Source: Acidobacteriota bacterium (GTDB lineage: Bacteria; Acidobacteriota; Vicinamibacteria; Vicinamibacterales; CAVVIG01). From it: DNA of 7,185 nucleotides. Location: positions 1 to 7,185 of the forward strand of contig JACPZV010000412.1 in the NCBI GenBank assembly GCA_016195295.1. Direction: 5' to 3'. Numbering within the stretch: the stretch's first letter is position 1; each line of letters begins with the position of its first letter. Below are positions 1 through 7,180 of the stretch, piece by piece. The position numbers were made by a program, and so were the translations under genes. Under the pieces are notes generated by a model. That model saw only the letters and a program-made list of their open reading frames with translations. It was not told where the DNA came from and searched no databases.

Positions 1-35
1 AGCCGGAATCCAAACGGGTGAACCTTCTGGCCCAC
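1..35 (-). CDS. rpsC: 30S ribosomal protein S3 (uS3), N-terminal fragment cut by the window edge
   Basis: Only the first 11 codons and two bases are inside the window. They read MGQKVHPFGFR, the conserved S3 N-terminus, starting from GTG at 33-35. A strong Shine-Dalgarno, AAGGAGAT, lies about 5 nt upstream on the minus strand (41-48), which supports this GTG. S3 sits at the mRNA entry side of the 30S head. The gene follows rplV by 26 nt, the standard S10-operon order, so it is almost certainly co-transcribed. The KH domains and C-terminal domain lie outside the window and cannot be judged. Truncation here is a window effect, not a pseudogene. Confidence 0.9.
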   Translation of the reverse strand, partial: MGQKVHPFGFR

Positions 36-61
36 TGTATCTCCTTCGCTTCAGTCGTCAG

Positions 62-463
62 TCACCGGCGACCACGAGCACGTTTCGGCGCCGCCTCCGC
101 CGCCACAGCGACGATCTGCTCCGGTCGTTCCGAAACGTGCACCGTCAAATGCGCCGTGCGCTTCAACACGCGGAACGCGCGTCCCATCGGCGCGGGACGC
201 ACGCGCTTGGCCGAGGGACCTTGGTTGGCGTAGCACGCGGAGACGTACAGCCGATCGACGTCGCCGCTGAACCCGTCCTTGTTCTGGGCGTTCGCGATGG
301 CCGAACGGAGCACCTTGGCGACGTCCTCGGCGATCCCCTTGCGCGTGAACTTGAGCGTCGCCAACGCGCGGTTGACGTCTTTGCCGCGAATCAACGCAAG
401 CACGAGCCCGGCCTTCTGGGCGGACGTGCGCACGTAGCGGGCGGTGGCCTGCGCCTGAATCAT
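62..463 (-). CDS. rplV: 50S ribosomal protein L22 (uL22)
   Basis: The 133-residue product binds 23S rRNA, and its long beta-hairpin lines the nascent-peptide exit tunnel. The globular part includes RYVRTSAQKAGLVLALIRG (residues 9-27) and the helix IAEDVAKVLRSAIANAQN (44-61). The hairpin region is GPSAKRVRPAPMGRAFRVLKRT (82-103, written here by its ends GPSAKR and RVLKRT), in the usual layout, with no deletion in the loop linked to macrolide resistance in E. coli. The tail after SERPEQ is Ala/Arg-rich and makes the protein longer than E. coli L22 (110 aa). The ATG overlaps the rpsS stop as ATGA (460-463), which implies translational coupling. GGGAG about 9 nt upstream, inside rpsS, is the likely ribosome-binding site. 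The open frame continues upstream through rpsS, but that extension has no L22 homology. Confidence 0.97.
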   Translation of the reverse strand: MIQAQATARYVRTSAQKAGLVLALIRGKDVNRALATLKFTRKGIAEDVAKVLRSAIANAQNKDGFSGDVDRLYVSACYANQGPSAKRVRPAPMGRAFRVLKRTAHLTVHVSERPEQIVAVAAEAAPKRARGRR

Positions 464-852
464 GATGACGAGCTCCCGGCACCCGCCGGCTTCGCCGCGG
501 GCGCGCCCGCGGCCGGCGGCGCACCGACGGCGGCCGCTCCAGGGGCTCCGGGCGCACCCGGCGCCGCCGCCGCGGCGGCCGCCCGTTCCGCCACCCGCGT
601 GGTGTGGCCCTTGAAGATGCGCGTCGGCGCGAATTCGCCGAGCTTGTGGCCGACCATGTTTTCCGTCACGTAGACCGGGATGAACTTCTTCCCGTTGTGA
701 ACGGCCAAGGTGTGGCCGACCATTTCGGGCACCACGGTCGACCGGCGCGACCAGGTCTTGATGACCTTCTTCTCGGACCCACGATTCATCACCTCGACCT
801 TCTCGAGGAGATGGGTATCGACAAACGGCCCTTTCTTCAGTGATCGACCCAT
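460..852 (-). CDS. rpsS: 30S ribosomal protein S19 (uS19) with a 40-residue Ala/Pro/Gly-rich C-terminal tail
   Basis: S19 is a 30S head protein that binds 16S rRNA with S13. Residues 1-90 are a normal S19: MGRSLKKGPFVDTHLLEKVE at the start, then VIKTWSRRSTVVPEMVGHT (30-48), VYVTENMVGHKLGEFAPTR (60-78) and FKGHT (80-84). Bacterial S19 usually ends near residue 92. Here residues 91-130 add a run of seven Ala, a PGAPGAPG repeat, more Ala/Gly/Pro with a single Lys at 121, and a final SSSS. The frame is clean and the tail codons contain the Shine-Dalgarno and start region of rplV, so the extension is unlikely to be an assembly error. The start is ATG at 850-852. The upstream sequence has only a weak SD-like GGCGGA. 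A heptamer-repeat array separates the gene from rplB. Confidence 0.96.
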   Translation of the reverse strand: MGRSLKKGPFVDTHLLEKVEVMNRGSEKKVIKTWSRRSTVVPEMVGHTLAVHNGKKFIPVYVTENMVGHKLGEFAPTRIFKGHTTRVAERAAAAAAAPGAPGAPGAAAVGAPPAAGAPAAKPAGAGSSSS

Positions 853-923
853 ACGATTTATTCCGCCGTGGCTTGTGGCTGGGGGCTTGTGGCTGGGAGA
901 TTCCAGTCACCAGGCACCAGTCA
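853..923. repeat. Heptamer tandem repeat array between rplB and rpsS
   Basis: This 71-nt gap is almost entirely a period-7 array. Read on the coding (minus) strand from the rplB stop codon at 926, the consecutive units are TAGTGAC, TGGTGCC, TGGTGAC, TGGAATC, TCCCAGC, CACAAGC, CCCCAGC and CACAAGC. That is eight uninterrupted 7-mers covering 871-926. The first begins with the TAG stop itself. The first half (TGGTGAC type) and second half (a GCCACAA or GCCCCCA type when shifted by five) are roughly inverse complements, so a stem could form in the transcript. Apart from the weak SD-like bases just before rpsS I see no promoter or terminator here. Confidence 0.9.
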
Positions 924-1748
924 CTACTTTTGTCTCCGCTGGACGATGAACTTGTCGGTGACCTTGCGGTTCCTCGTCTTGTACCCCTTGGTCGGCAAGC
1001 CCCACGGCGACACCGGATGCCGGCCGCCCGACGTCTTGCCTTCGCCGCCGCCGAGCGGATGATCGACCGGGTTCATCGCGACGCCGCGCACGTGGGGACG
1101 CTGGCCCATCCAGCGGCTGCGTCCCGCTTTGCCAATCGACACGTTTTCGTGGTCGAGATTGCCGACCTGGCCGATCGTCGCGAAACATTCCATGTTGATC
1201 TTGCGAATCTCGCCCGACGGCATCTTGACCGACGCGTAGTCGCCTTCCTTCGCCACCAGCTGCACGAAGGATCCGGCGCTGCGCGCGATCTGACCGCCCT
1301 TGCCCGGACGCAGCTCGACGTTGTGGAGCAGCGTGCCGAGCGGAATGTTTTTCAGCGGCAGCGCGTTGCCCGGCAGGATGTCGACGTTCTGGCCCGCGAC
1401 GATCGTGTCGCCGACTTTCAGGCCGAGCGGCTGGAGGATGTAGCGCTTCTCCCCGTCCGCGTAGGTCAACAGTGCGATGCGCGCCGAGCGGTTCGGGTCG
1501 TACTCGATCGTCGACACCGTGGCCGGAATGTCGCGCTTGTCGCGTTTGAAGTCGATGAGACGGTACATCCGCTTGTGGCCGGCGCCGCGCCACCACGAGG
1601 TGAGGTGGCCCTGGTTGTTCCGCCCGCCCGACTCGTGCAGGGGCTCGACCAGCGGCTTGTGCGGCTCCGAGGTCGTGAGTTCGTCGAACACCTGCACGGT
1701 CTGAAACCGTTGCCCGGGCGACGTCGGATTGAATTTACGAATGGGCAT
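924..1748 (-). CDS. rplB: 50S ribosomal protein L2 (uL2)
   Basis: The 274-residue product is a core 23S rRNA-binding protein needed for subunit association and peptidyl-transferase function. Its length matches E. coli L2 (273). Visible blocks are FNPTSPGQR (6-14), SGGRNNQG (40-47), DFKRDKRDIPA (67-77), EYDPNRSARIAL (82-93), NIPLGTLLHNVE (134-145), PGKGGQIARSAG (148-159), GKAGRSRW (207-213) and the C-terminal AMNPVDHPLGGGEG (224-237). His230 aligns with the functionally important E. coli His229 (mature numbering) and is kept. The second His of the common HPHGGGEG is Leu232 here. Residues 50-60 read TSWWRGAGHKR where many bacteria have a T-x-R-H/F-x-GGGHK pattern. The ATG lies 2 nt after the rplW stop. 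GGAGG inside the end of rplW is the ribosome-binding site. Confidence 0.98.
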   Translation of the reverse strand: MPIRKFNPTSPGQRFQTVQVFDELTTSEPHKPLVEPLHESGGRNNQGHLTSWWRGAGHKRMYRLIDFKRDKRDIPATVSTIEYDPNRSARIALLTYADGEKRYILQPLGLKVGDTIVAGQNVDILPGNALPLKNIPLGTLLHNVELRPGKGGQIARSAGSFVQLVAKEGDYASVKMPSGEIRKINMECFATIGQVGNLDHENVSIGKAGRSRWMGQRPHVRGVAMNPVDHPLGGGEGKTSGGRHPVSPWGLPTKGYKTRNRKVTDKFIVQRRQK

Positions 1749-1750
1749 GG

Positions 1751-2041
1751 TTATGCGCCCTCCAAGAATTCCGGAATCTTCGCGCCCTCGCGCAGCTTCA
1801 CGTACGCCTTCTTCCAGTCGCTTCGCCGGCCGGCGAAGCGACCCTGCCGCTTCACTTTGCCGTGGGCGATGCTCGTCCGGATGCTCTCGACCTTCGACCC
1901 GAGCAGCTGCTCGATCGCATGCTTGATCTGGACTTTGTTCGCGTCCGTCGACACGTGGAACACGAGCGTCCGGCCGTCCTCGCGCAGAATGGACGTCTTC
2001 TCGGTAATCAGCGGCCGGCGGATGACATCAGTCAGTTTCAT
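1751..2041 (-). CDS. rplW: 50S ribosomal protein L23 (uL23)
   Basis: The 96-residue product sits at the polypeptide exit and forms the docking site for trigger factor and SRP. Conserved segments are VIRRPLITEKTS near the N-terminus (6-17), HVSTDANKVQIKHAIEQLLG (29-48), and the C-terminal KVKRQGRFAGRRSDWKKAYV (62-81). Glu14 in ITEK aligns with E. coli Glu18, the trigger-factor contact. The length is normal for bacteria. The start is ATG at 2039-2041, overlapping the rplD stop as ATGA, with AGGA in the end of rplD upstream. The open frame runs further upstream inside rplD, but that part is out of frame with L4 and has no L23 character. rplB begins 2 nt downstream, so rplD, rplW and rplB are tightly coupled. 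Confidence 0.97.
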   Translation of the reverse strand: MKLTDVIRRPLITEKTSILREDGRTLVFHVSTDANKVQIKHAIEQLLGSKVESIRTSIAHGKVKRQGRFAGRRSDWKKAYVKLREGAKIPEFLEGA

Positions 2042-2670
2042 ATCCGTGATCCTGCCAGCACGTCCTGCAGCTTCTCGATCGCGCCCTTCGTCGCCACGAC
2101 GCACTCGGCGTCGGCGATCGACCGCGCCGTCACCTTGCCGCTCGCCACGAACTCGATGCCCGGCAGATTGCGGACCGAGCGCGACAGCTTCTCGTCGAGC
2201 GCGACGTCGATGAGCACGGCCTTGCCGCCGACACCGAGACGCTGGAGCATCTCGGCCGCGGTCTTCGTCTTGATCTCGCTCGCCGCCAGCGCGTCGACGA
2301 CGATCACCGCGCCGTCCTTCAGCTTCTGCGCGAGCGCGGCGCGCAGCGCGCCCCGTCCAACTTTCTTGGGCAGGGCAAAGTCGTAGCTGCGCGGCTGCGG
2401 CCCGAAGACCGTGCCGCCGTGGCGCCACAGCGGGTTGCGGATCGACCCGACGCGCGCGCGGCCCGTGCCCTTCTGCCGCCAGGGCTTCTTGCCGCTGCCG
2501 CTGACGTTGGCGCGGTTCTTCGTCTGGTGCGTGCCGCGGCGCTTGGACGCGTTCTCGTGGACGACCGACTCCCAGATCAGATCGGTGTTCACGCGCCCGC
2601 CGAAGACCTCGTCTTTCACCGTGAGCACGCCGACCTTCTCGTTGTTGTTGTTGACGATGTCCAGTTGCAT
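2038..2670 (-). CDS. rplD: 50S ribosomal protein L4 (uL4)
   Basis: The 210-residue product is an early-assembly 23S rRNA protein whose extended loop reaches the exit tunnel. The tunnel loop is clear: ASKRRGTHQTKNRANVSGSG (41-60), followed by KKPWRQKGTGRARVGSIRNP (61-80) and WRHGGTVFGP (82-91). The globular domain follows, with ALPKKVGRGALRAALAQKLK (99-118) and a Rossmann-like C-terminal half. Codons 7-10 are four AAC triplets encoding NNNN, a small trinucleotide repeat in the N-terminus. In E. coli L4 represses its own S10 operon through a leader hairpin. Here rplD is not first and I see no copy of that leader. No Shine-Dalgarno is visible upstream of ATG 2668-2670. The preceding bases are C/T-rich and belong to the edge of a heptamer array. 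Confidence 0.97.
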   Translation of the reverse strand: MQLDIVNNNNEKVGVLTVKDEVFGGRVNTDLIWESVVHENASKRRGTHQTKNRANVSGSGKKPWRQKGTGRARVGSIRNPLWRHGGTVFGPQPRSYDFALPKKVGRGALRAALAQKLKDGAVIVVDALAASEIKTKTAAEMLQRLGVGGKAVLIDVALDEKLSRSVRNLPGIEFVASGKVTARSIADAECVVATKGAIEKLQDVLAGSRI

Positions 2671-2747
2671 AACGAGTGCACAGGGGCTGGAGGCTAGGGG
2701 CTGGGGGCTGGTGTTTCCAGCCGCGAGACCCTAGTCCCTAGCCTCTA
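2671..2747. repeat. Inverted pair of heptamer repeat arrays between rplC and rplD
   Basis: Coding-strand units from the rplC stop at 2747 are TAGAGGC, TAGGGAC, TAGGGTC, TCGCGGC and TGGAAAC (2713-2747). The first begins with the TAG stop. After three bases (2710-2712) comes the opposite arm, written on the plus strand as GGGGCTG (2683-2689), GAGGCTA (2690-2696), GGGGCTG (2697-2703) and GGGGCTG (2704-2710). The plus-strand segments 2690-2702 (GAGGCTAGGGGCT) and 2733-2745 (AGTCCCTAGCCTC) are complementary over 13 bp with one non-Watson-Crick position. The transcript could therefore form a hairpin between the cistrons. No U-run follows, so it does not look like an intrinsic terminator. Confidence 0.9.
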
Positions 2748-3425
2748 TTTCTTCCCCTTCTTCGGCTTCTCCACCTGCGCGACTTTGATCTTCTTCGCCG
2801 TGAGCGCCTTGCGCACGATCACGTACGCGCGTGGCGCGCCGGGAACGCCGCCCTCGACAATCAGCAGGTGGTTCTCCGGATCGACGCGCAGCACTTTCAG
2901 GTTGTGAATCGTGACGCGTCCGCCGCCCATCCGGCCCGCGGCACGCATGCCCTTGACGACGCGCGAGGGAAAAGACGAGGCGCCGATGGATCCGGGCGCG
3001 CGGTGGAACATCGACCCGTGTGTCGCCGCGCCGCCGCCGAAGTGGTGGCGCTTGACGACGCCCTGGAAGCCCTTGCCGCGGCCCGTCCCAATCACGTCGA
3101 CGCGTTCACCGTTGTTGAAGATCGAGGCAAGCACCTGATCGCCGACCTTCGGGGCGTCGCCGCCGCCGGCGAGCCTGACTTCGCGGCGCACACGCGTCGC
3201 CGGCACGTTCGCCTTCTTGAAATGACCCACGGTGGGTTTGTTGGTTTTGGCCGGCGTCTCTTCGACCAGGCCGAGCTGGATCGCCTCGTAGCCGTCGGTC
3301 TGCGGCGTCTTCGCCTGCACGACCACGCACGGGCCGGCCTTGATGACGGTGGCCGGATGGACCGTGCCGTCCTCGTCGAAGACCTGGGTCATGCCGACTT
3401 TGCGGCCGATGATGCCTGTAACCAT
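2745..3425 (-). CDS. rplC: 50S ribosomal protein L3 (uL3)
   Basis: The 226-residue product is one of the first proteins to bind 23S rRNA, and its loop approaches the peptidyl-transferase centre. The N-terminus GIIGRKVGMTQVFDEDGTVH (4-23) is diagnostic. The central loop has DVIGTGRGKGFQGVVKRHHF (110-129), GPxG-type HRAPGSIGASSFPSRVVKGM (141-160) and AAGRMGGGRVTIHNLKV (162-178). E. coli L3 carries a glutamine in this loop that PrmB methylates. Here the matching stretch is ASSF, so that modification site is missing, as in many bacteria. The C-terminus is a Lys-rich tail (EKPKKGKK). The start is ATG 3423-3425 with AAGG about 5 nt upstream, a modest SD. The gene lies between two heptamer arrays. 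Confidence 0.98.
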   Translation of the reverse strand: MVTGIIGRKVGMTQVFDEDGTVHPATVIKAGPCVVVQAKTPQTDGYEAIQLGLVEETPAKTNKPTVGHFKKANVPATRVRREVRLAGGGDAPKVGDQVLASIFNNGERVDVIGTGRGKGFQGVVKRHHFGGGAATHGSMFHRAPGSIGASSFPSRVVKGMRAAGRMGGGRVTIHNLKVLRVDPENHLLIVEGGVPGAPRAYVIVRKALTAKKIKVAQVEKPKKGKK

Positions 3426-3512
3426 ATGCGCCTTGAAACTGAAAACTGAAAACTGAAAAGCGAAAAGTGAAGAGTCAGTTTTCAGTTTCGACTTTTCAGT
3501 TTTCAGTTTCTA
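3426..3512. repeat. Inverted pair of AT-rich heptamer repeat arrays between rpsJ and rplC
   Basis: This 84-nt gap is an almost symmetrical structure. The plus strand shows CTGAAAA at 3439-3445, 3446-3452 and 3453-3459, then GCGAAAA (3460-3466) and GTGAAGA (3467-3473). After a 2-nt centre come CAGTTTT (3476-3482), CAGTTTC (3483-3489), GACTTTT (3490-3496), CAGTTTT (3497-3503) and CAGTTTC (3504-3510). Segments 3435-3452 and 3493-3510 are perfect inverse complements over 18 bp, with weaker pairing inside. On the coding strand the first unit, TAGAAAC (3506-3512), begins with the rpsJ stop codon. The low GC contrasts sharply with the flanking genes. No promoter consensus or terminator U-run is evident. 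Confidence 0.93.
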
Positions 3513-3845
3513 CTTATGTTCCTTTCCAAACGCTTTTATCTCCACATCCACGCCGGCGGGCAGATCGAGCTTCATCAGCGCGTCCACGGTCTGCGGCGTC
3601 GGCTCGAAAATGTCGATGAGCCGCTTGTGCGTGCGGATCTCGAACTGCTCGCGCGATTTCTTGTCCACGTGCGGCGACCGCAGCACGGTCCACTTGTTCT
3701 TGGAGGTCGGCAGCGGAATCGGTCCCGCCAGCCGCGCACCCGTGCGCTTGGCCGTGTCGACGATCTCCGTCGTCGACTGATCCAGAACGCGATAGTCGTA
3801 CGCCTTGAGGCGGATGCGAATCTTCTCACTGAACGCTGTTGTCAT
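3510..3845 (-). CDS. rpsJ: 30S ribosomal protein S10 (uS10)
   Basis: The 111-residue product belongs to the 30S head. In E. coli it also acts as NusE in the NusB-dependent antitermination complex. Conserved blocks are EKIRIRLKAYDYRVLDQST (7-25), IVDTAKRTGARLAGPIPLPT (28-47), then NKWTVLRSPHVDKKSREQFE (50-69) and IRTHKRLIDIFEPT (70-83). These cover nearly the whole family. The length is slightly above the usual 101-105 because of a few extra residues at both ends. The start is ATG 3843-3845. Its upstream sequence has no clear Shine-Dalgarno, only GAGA-like bases. In many bacteria rpsJ opens the S10 operon with its own promoter. Here only 59 repeat-filled bases separate it from fusA, and I see no promoter in them, so readthrough from the str genes is likely. 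Confidence 0.97.
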   Translation of the reverse strand: MTTAFSEKIRIRLKAYDYRVLDQSTTEIVDTAKRTGARLAGPIPLPTSKNKWTVLRSPHVDKKSREQFEIRTHKRLIDIFEPTPQTVDALMKLDLPAGVDVEIKAFGKEHK

Positions 3846-3904
3846 ATGCGGTCTCTGCAGGGCTACCCTCAGCCCTTAGCACTCAGCCCTTAGCCCTTAG
3901 CCCT

Positions 3905-3907
<3 letters not shown>
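3846..3907. repeat. Heptamer tandem repeat array between fusA and rpsJ
   Basis: Plus-strand units are AGCCCTT (3871-3877), AGCACTC (3878-3884) and AGCCCTT at 3885-3891, 3892-3898 and 3899-3905. The last overlaps the fusA stop codon. On the coding strand this reads TGAAGGGC, then TAAGGGC, TAAGGGC, TGAGTGC, TAAGGGC and TGAGGGT, so each unit carries a TAA- or TGA-like triplet. A short hairpin forms at the rpsJ side: AGGGCT (minus strand, 3871-3876) pairs with AGCCCT (3859-3864) around a 6-nt loop. The remaining bases, 3846-3858, are the rpsJ start context. The tuf gene that often occupies this location is absent. Confidence 0.9.
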
Positions 3908-6010
<2,103 letters not shown>

Positions 6011-6070
6011 TGAGATTTCAGAATTCAGATTTCAGATTCGGTTTCAGACTTCAGAGTTCAGACTTCACGC
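6011..6070. repeat. Heptamer tandem repeat array between rpsG and fusA
   Basis: The gap is 60 nt. On the coding strand the units are TGAAGTC (6061-6067), TGAACTC (6054-6060), TGAAGTC (6047-6053), TGAAACC (6040-6046), a 5-nt partial GAATC (6035-6039), TGAAATC (6028-6034), TGAATTC (6021-6027) and TGAAATC (6014-6020). The consensus is TGAANNC. Only TCA separates the last unit from the fusA ATG. Unlike the other arrays there is no opposite-orientation arm, so a long hairpin is not predicted. The units leave no room for a Shine-Dalgarno. The sequence is AT-rich compared with its neighbours. Confidence 0.92.
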
Positions 6071-6544
6071 TTACCACCGGTAGTGAGCAAACGCCTTGTT
6101 GGCCTCCGCCATCCGGTGCGTGTCCTCGCGCTTCTTGACGGCGCCGCCGCGCAGATTCGACGCGTCGAGGAACTCGTTGGCCAACTTTTCGTACATCGTC
6201 TTGCCGTCGCCGCGCGCGCGCGCGTAGCCGACGATCCAGCGGATGCTGAGCGACAGGCGCCGGTTCGGGTTCACTTCGACCGGCACCTGGTAGTTCGAGC
6301 CGCCCACGCGGCGCGACTTCACTTCGAGGCTCGGCTTGACGTTGTCGAGCGCCTTCTTGAAGACCTTCAGCGGATCGTCGCCGGTCTTCTCCTTGATGAT
6401 GTCGAAGCTCTTATAGATGATGCGCTCGGCCGTGCTGCGCTTGCCGCCGTGCATGATGCAGTTGATGAACTTGCTCACGAGCGGACTCTGGTAGAGCGGG
6501 TCCGCGGCGATGTCGCGCTTGGGGATTTCTCGTCTACGAGGCAT
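6071..6544 (-). CDS. rpsG: 30S ribosomal protein S7 (uS7)
   Basis: The 157-residue product nucleates assembly of the 30S head by binding the 3' major domain of 16S rRNA, near the E site. The protein opens with MPRRREIPKRDIAADPLYQS. It contains KFINCIMHGGKRSTAERIIY (25-44), the rRNA-binding segment LEVKSRRVGGSNYQVPVEV (73-91), SIRWIVGYARARGD (100-113) and the nearly invariant C-terminus VKKREDTHRMAEANKAFAHY (136-155) followed by RW. The length is normal. The start is ATG 6542-6544, 2 nt after the rpsL stop, with AAGAAGG in the end of rpsL as ribosome-binding site. In E. coli S7 represses the str operon by binding a rpsL-rpsG intercistronic region of about 100 nt. That region does not exist here, so any such control must work differently. 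Confidence 0.98.
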   Translation of the reverse strand: MPRRREIPKRDIAADPLYQSPLVSKFINCIMHGGKRSTAERIIYKSFDIIKEKTGDDPLKVFKKALDNVKPSLEVKSRRVGGSNYQVPVEVNPNRRLSLSIRWIVGYARARGDGKTMYEKLANEFLDASNLRGGAVKKREDTHRMAEANKAFAHYRW

Positions 6545-6546
6545 GG

Positions 6547-6924
6547 TTAAGCCTTCTTCGGCCGCTTCGCGCCGTACTTCGATCGTCCCTGCATCCGCCC
6601 CTGCACGCCGACCGCATCGAGCGTCCCGCGCACGACGTGATAGCGCACGCCCGGCAGATCCTTCACGCGGCCGCCGCGGATGAGCACCAGCGAGTGCTCC
6701 TGCAAGTTGTGGCCGACGCCCGGAATGTAGGTCGTCACTTCGATGCCGTTCGTCAACCGCACGCGCGCCACCTTGCGGAGCGCCGAGTTCGGCTTCTTCG
6801 GCGTTTGGGTGAACACGCGGACGCACACACCCCGCTTCTGCGGGCTGTTCTGCAGCGCCGGGCTCTTCGTCTTGCTGACGATCTTCTTGCGCCCGGCACG
6901 AACCAGTTGACTGATTGTCGGCAT
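6547..6924 (-). CDS. rpsL: 30S ribosomal protein S12 (uS12)
   Basis: The 125-residue product lies at the decoding centre of the 30S subunit. The N-terminus is MPTISQLVRAGRKKIVSKTK. The two decoding loops are intact: TPKKPNSALRK (41-51) and RVKDLPGVRYH (86-96). Lys43 and Lys88 are the residues where mutations usually give streptomycin resistance; both are wild type, so a sensitive allele is inferred. Asp89, the RimO methylthiolation site in E. coli, is present. The protein ends RSKYGAKRPKKA. I chose ATG 6922-6924 over the in-frame TTG at 6931-6933, because MPTI is the standard start and TTG adds only three residues. A Shine-Dalgarno is weak at best. This is the first gene of the visible operon. 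Confidence 0.97.
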   Translation of the reverse strand: MPTISQLVRAGRKKIVSKTKSPALQNSPQKRGVCVRVFTQTPKKPNSALRKVARVRLTNGIEVTTYIPGVGHNLQEHSLVLIRGGRVKDLPGVRYHVVRGTLDAVGVQGRMQGRSKYGAKRPKKA

Positions 6925-7010
6925 ACTCTGCAATCTCGCAATGCGGATCGCGGAGTGCGGAATGCGGATCGGACATCAAATCCGCGTTCGCATTGCGCAA
7001 CCCGCAATGT
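6925..7010. repeat. Inverted heptamer repeat arrays in the rpsL leader
   Basis: Plus-strand units are GCAATGC (6938-6944), GGATCGC (6945-6951), GGAGTGC (6952-6958), GGAATGC (6959-6965) and GGATCGG (6966-6972). After a 6-nt spacer comes an opposite arm: AATCCGC (6979-6985), GTTCGCA (6986-6992), TTGCGCA (6993-6999) and ACCCGCA (7000-7006). The arms are partly complementary; for example GCAATGC and GGAT pair with GCATTGC and ATCC. The array ends about 14 nt before the rpsL ATG, so it forms the 3' part of the 5' untranslated region. The units differ from the T-R-R-N-N-N-C style of the downstream gaps, and no stop codon borders this array. Confidence 0.85.
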
Positions 7011-7015
7011 TTATG

Positions 7016-7067
7016 TTTCAGGCCTAGAAGCGCCCTTCCCGAAGAAAGGGTGGCTTGGCGCCTGAAA
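7016..7067 (-). promoter_or_regulatory. UUCG-capped stem-loop in the str-operon leader
   Basis: TTTCAGGC (7016-7023) and GCCTGAAA (7060-7067) are perfect 8-bp inverse complements that close the element. Inside, the minus strand has CCCTTTC (7044-7050), a TTCG loop (7040-7043) and GGAAGGG (7033-7039). This gives a 7-bp stem with one G-U pair and a C(UUCG)G tetraloop, a very stable RNA cap. Between them AAGC and GCTT can also pair. The result is one elongated hairpin of 52 nt with internal bulges, roughly 90-145 nt upstream of rpsL. No U-run follows on either strand, so a simple intrinsic terminator is unlikely. A protein-binding or processing role is inference. Confidence 0.6.
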
Positions 7068-7093
7068 ACCCTAGTAGATCGCGACGGATTGAT

Positions 7094-7116
7094 CGTTCCG
7101 GGGTATTCCGGGAACG
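7094..7116 (-). promoter_or_regulatory. Small stem-loop in the str-operon leader
   Basis: CGTTCC (7094-7099) and GGAACG (7111-7116) are perfect inverse complements. GG and CC inside can extend the stem with a one-base bulge. It sits between the UUCG hairpin and the 5' hairpin in the same leader. No known ribosomal-protein leader motif was recognised. Confidence 0.45.
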
Positions 7117-7133
7117 CTATTCCTATGCGGTGA

Positions 7134-7155
7134 AGCTAGATAGGGTGTCCTAGCT
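7134..7155 (-). promoter_or_regulatory. 5'-proximal stem-loop of the str-operon leader
   Basis: AGCTAG (7134-7139) and CTAGCT (7150-7155) are perfect inverse complements around a 10-nt loop. If transcription starts near 7167, this hairpin begins about 12 nt into the RNA. It could protect the 5' end or bind a regulator; neither is shown by the sequence. Confidence 0.4.
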
Positions 7156-7171
7156 CCAACAGAACCTGACG

Positions 7172-7180
7172 AATATAGCA
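7172..7180 (-). promoter_or_regulatory. Probable extended -10 promoter element of the str operon
   Basis: On the minus strand 7172-7180 reads TGCTATATT, matching an extended -10 (TGN plus TATAAT-like) in otherwise GC-rich DNA. A purine at 7165-7167 lies at the right distance for a transcription start, which would give a leader of about 240 nt before rpsL. The -35 region would lie beyond the right window edge, so the promoter cannot be fully checked. An alternative is that the cluster is also read from an upstream operon such as rpoBC, which is commonly located there. Confidence 0.5.

Noticed and set aside
62..910. N-terminally extended rplV reading back through rpsS
   Set aside because: Only the part from ATG 461-463 is L22; the extension is the wrong frame of rpsS. 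The ATGA overlap and the GGGAG site fix the start.
840..2213. 457-codon plus-strand open frame opposite rplB, rplW and part of rplD
   Set aside because: It lies antisense to three clear ribosomal-protein genes, is Arg/Ala-rich low-information sequence with no recognisable domain, and is expected in high-GC DNA where antisense stops are rare.
2641..2652. (GTT)4 microsatellite at the rplD start as a phase-variation switch
   Set aside because: The unit is three bases and encodes NNNN in frame, so length changes would not shift the frame. It is too short for a confident contingency locus.
3426..3512. CRISPR array or insertion-sequence ends
   Set aside because: Units are 7 nt with no spacers, there is no transposase or target duplication, and each gap has a different family, so neither explanation fits.
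6083..6550. 155-codon plus-strand open frame opposite rpsG
   Set aside because: It is an antisense shadow of S7 with no recognisable motif.
6547..6933. TTG start for rpsL, three codons upstream
   Set aside because: S12 proteins begin MPTI, the ATG at 6922-6924 fits, and the TTG has no better ribosome-binding site.
6071..7000. N-terminally extended rpsG reading through rpsL and the leader
   Set aside because: S7 begins at MPRRRE (6544). The upstream part is an out-of-frame reading of rpsL and repeat DNA.
7016..7067. Intrinsic terminator or attenuator at the leader hairpin
   Set aside because: Neither strand has a T-run after the stem, so an intrinsic terminator is not supported; it was kept only as a structured leader element.
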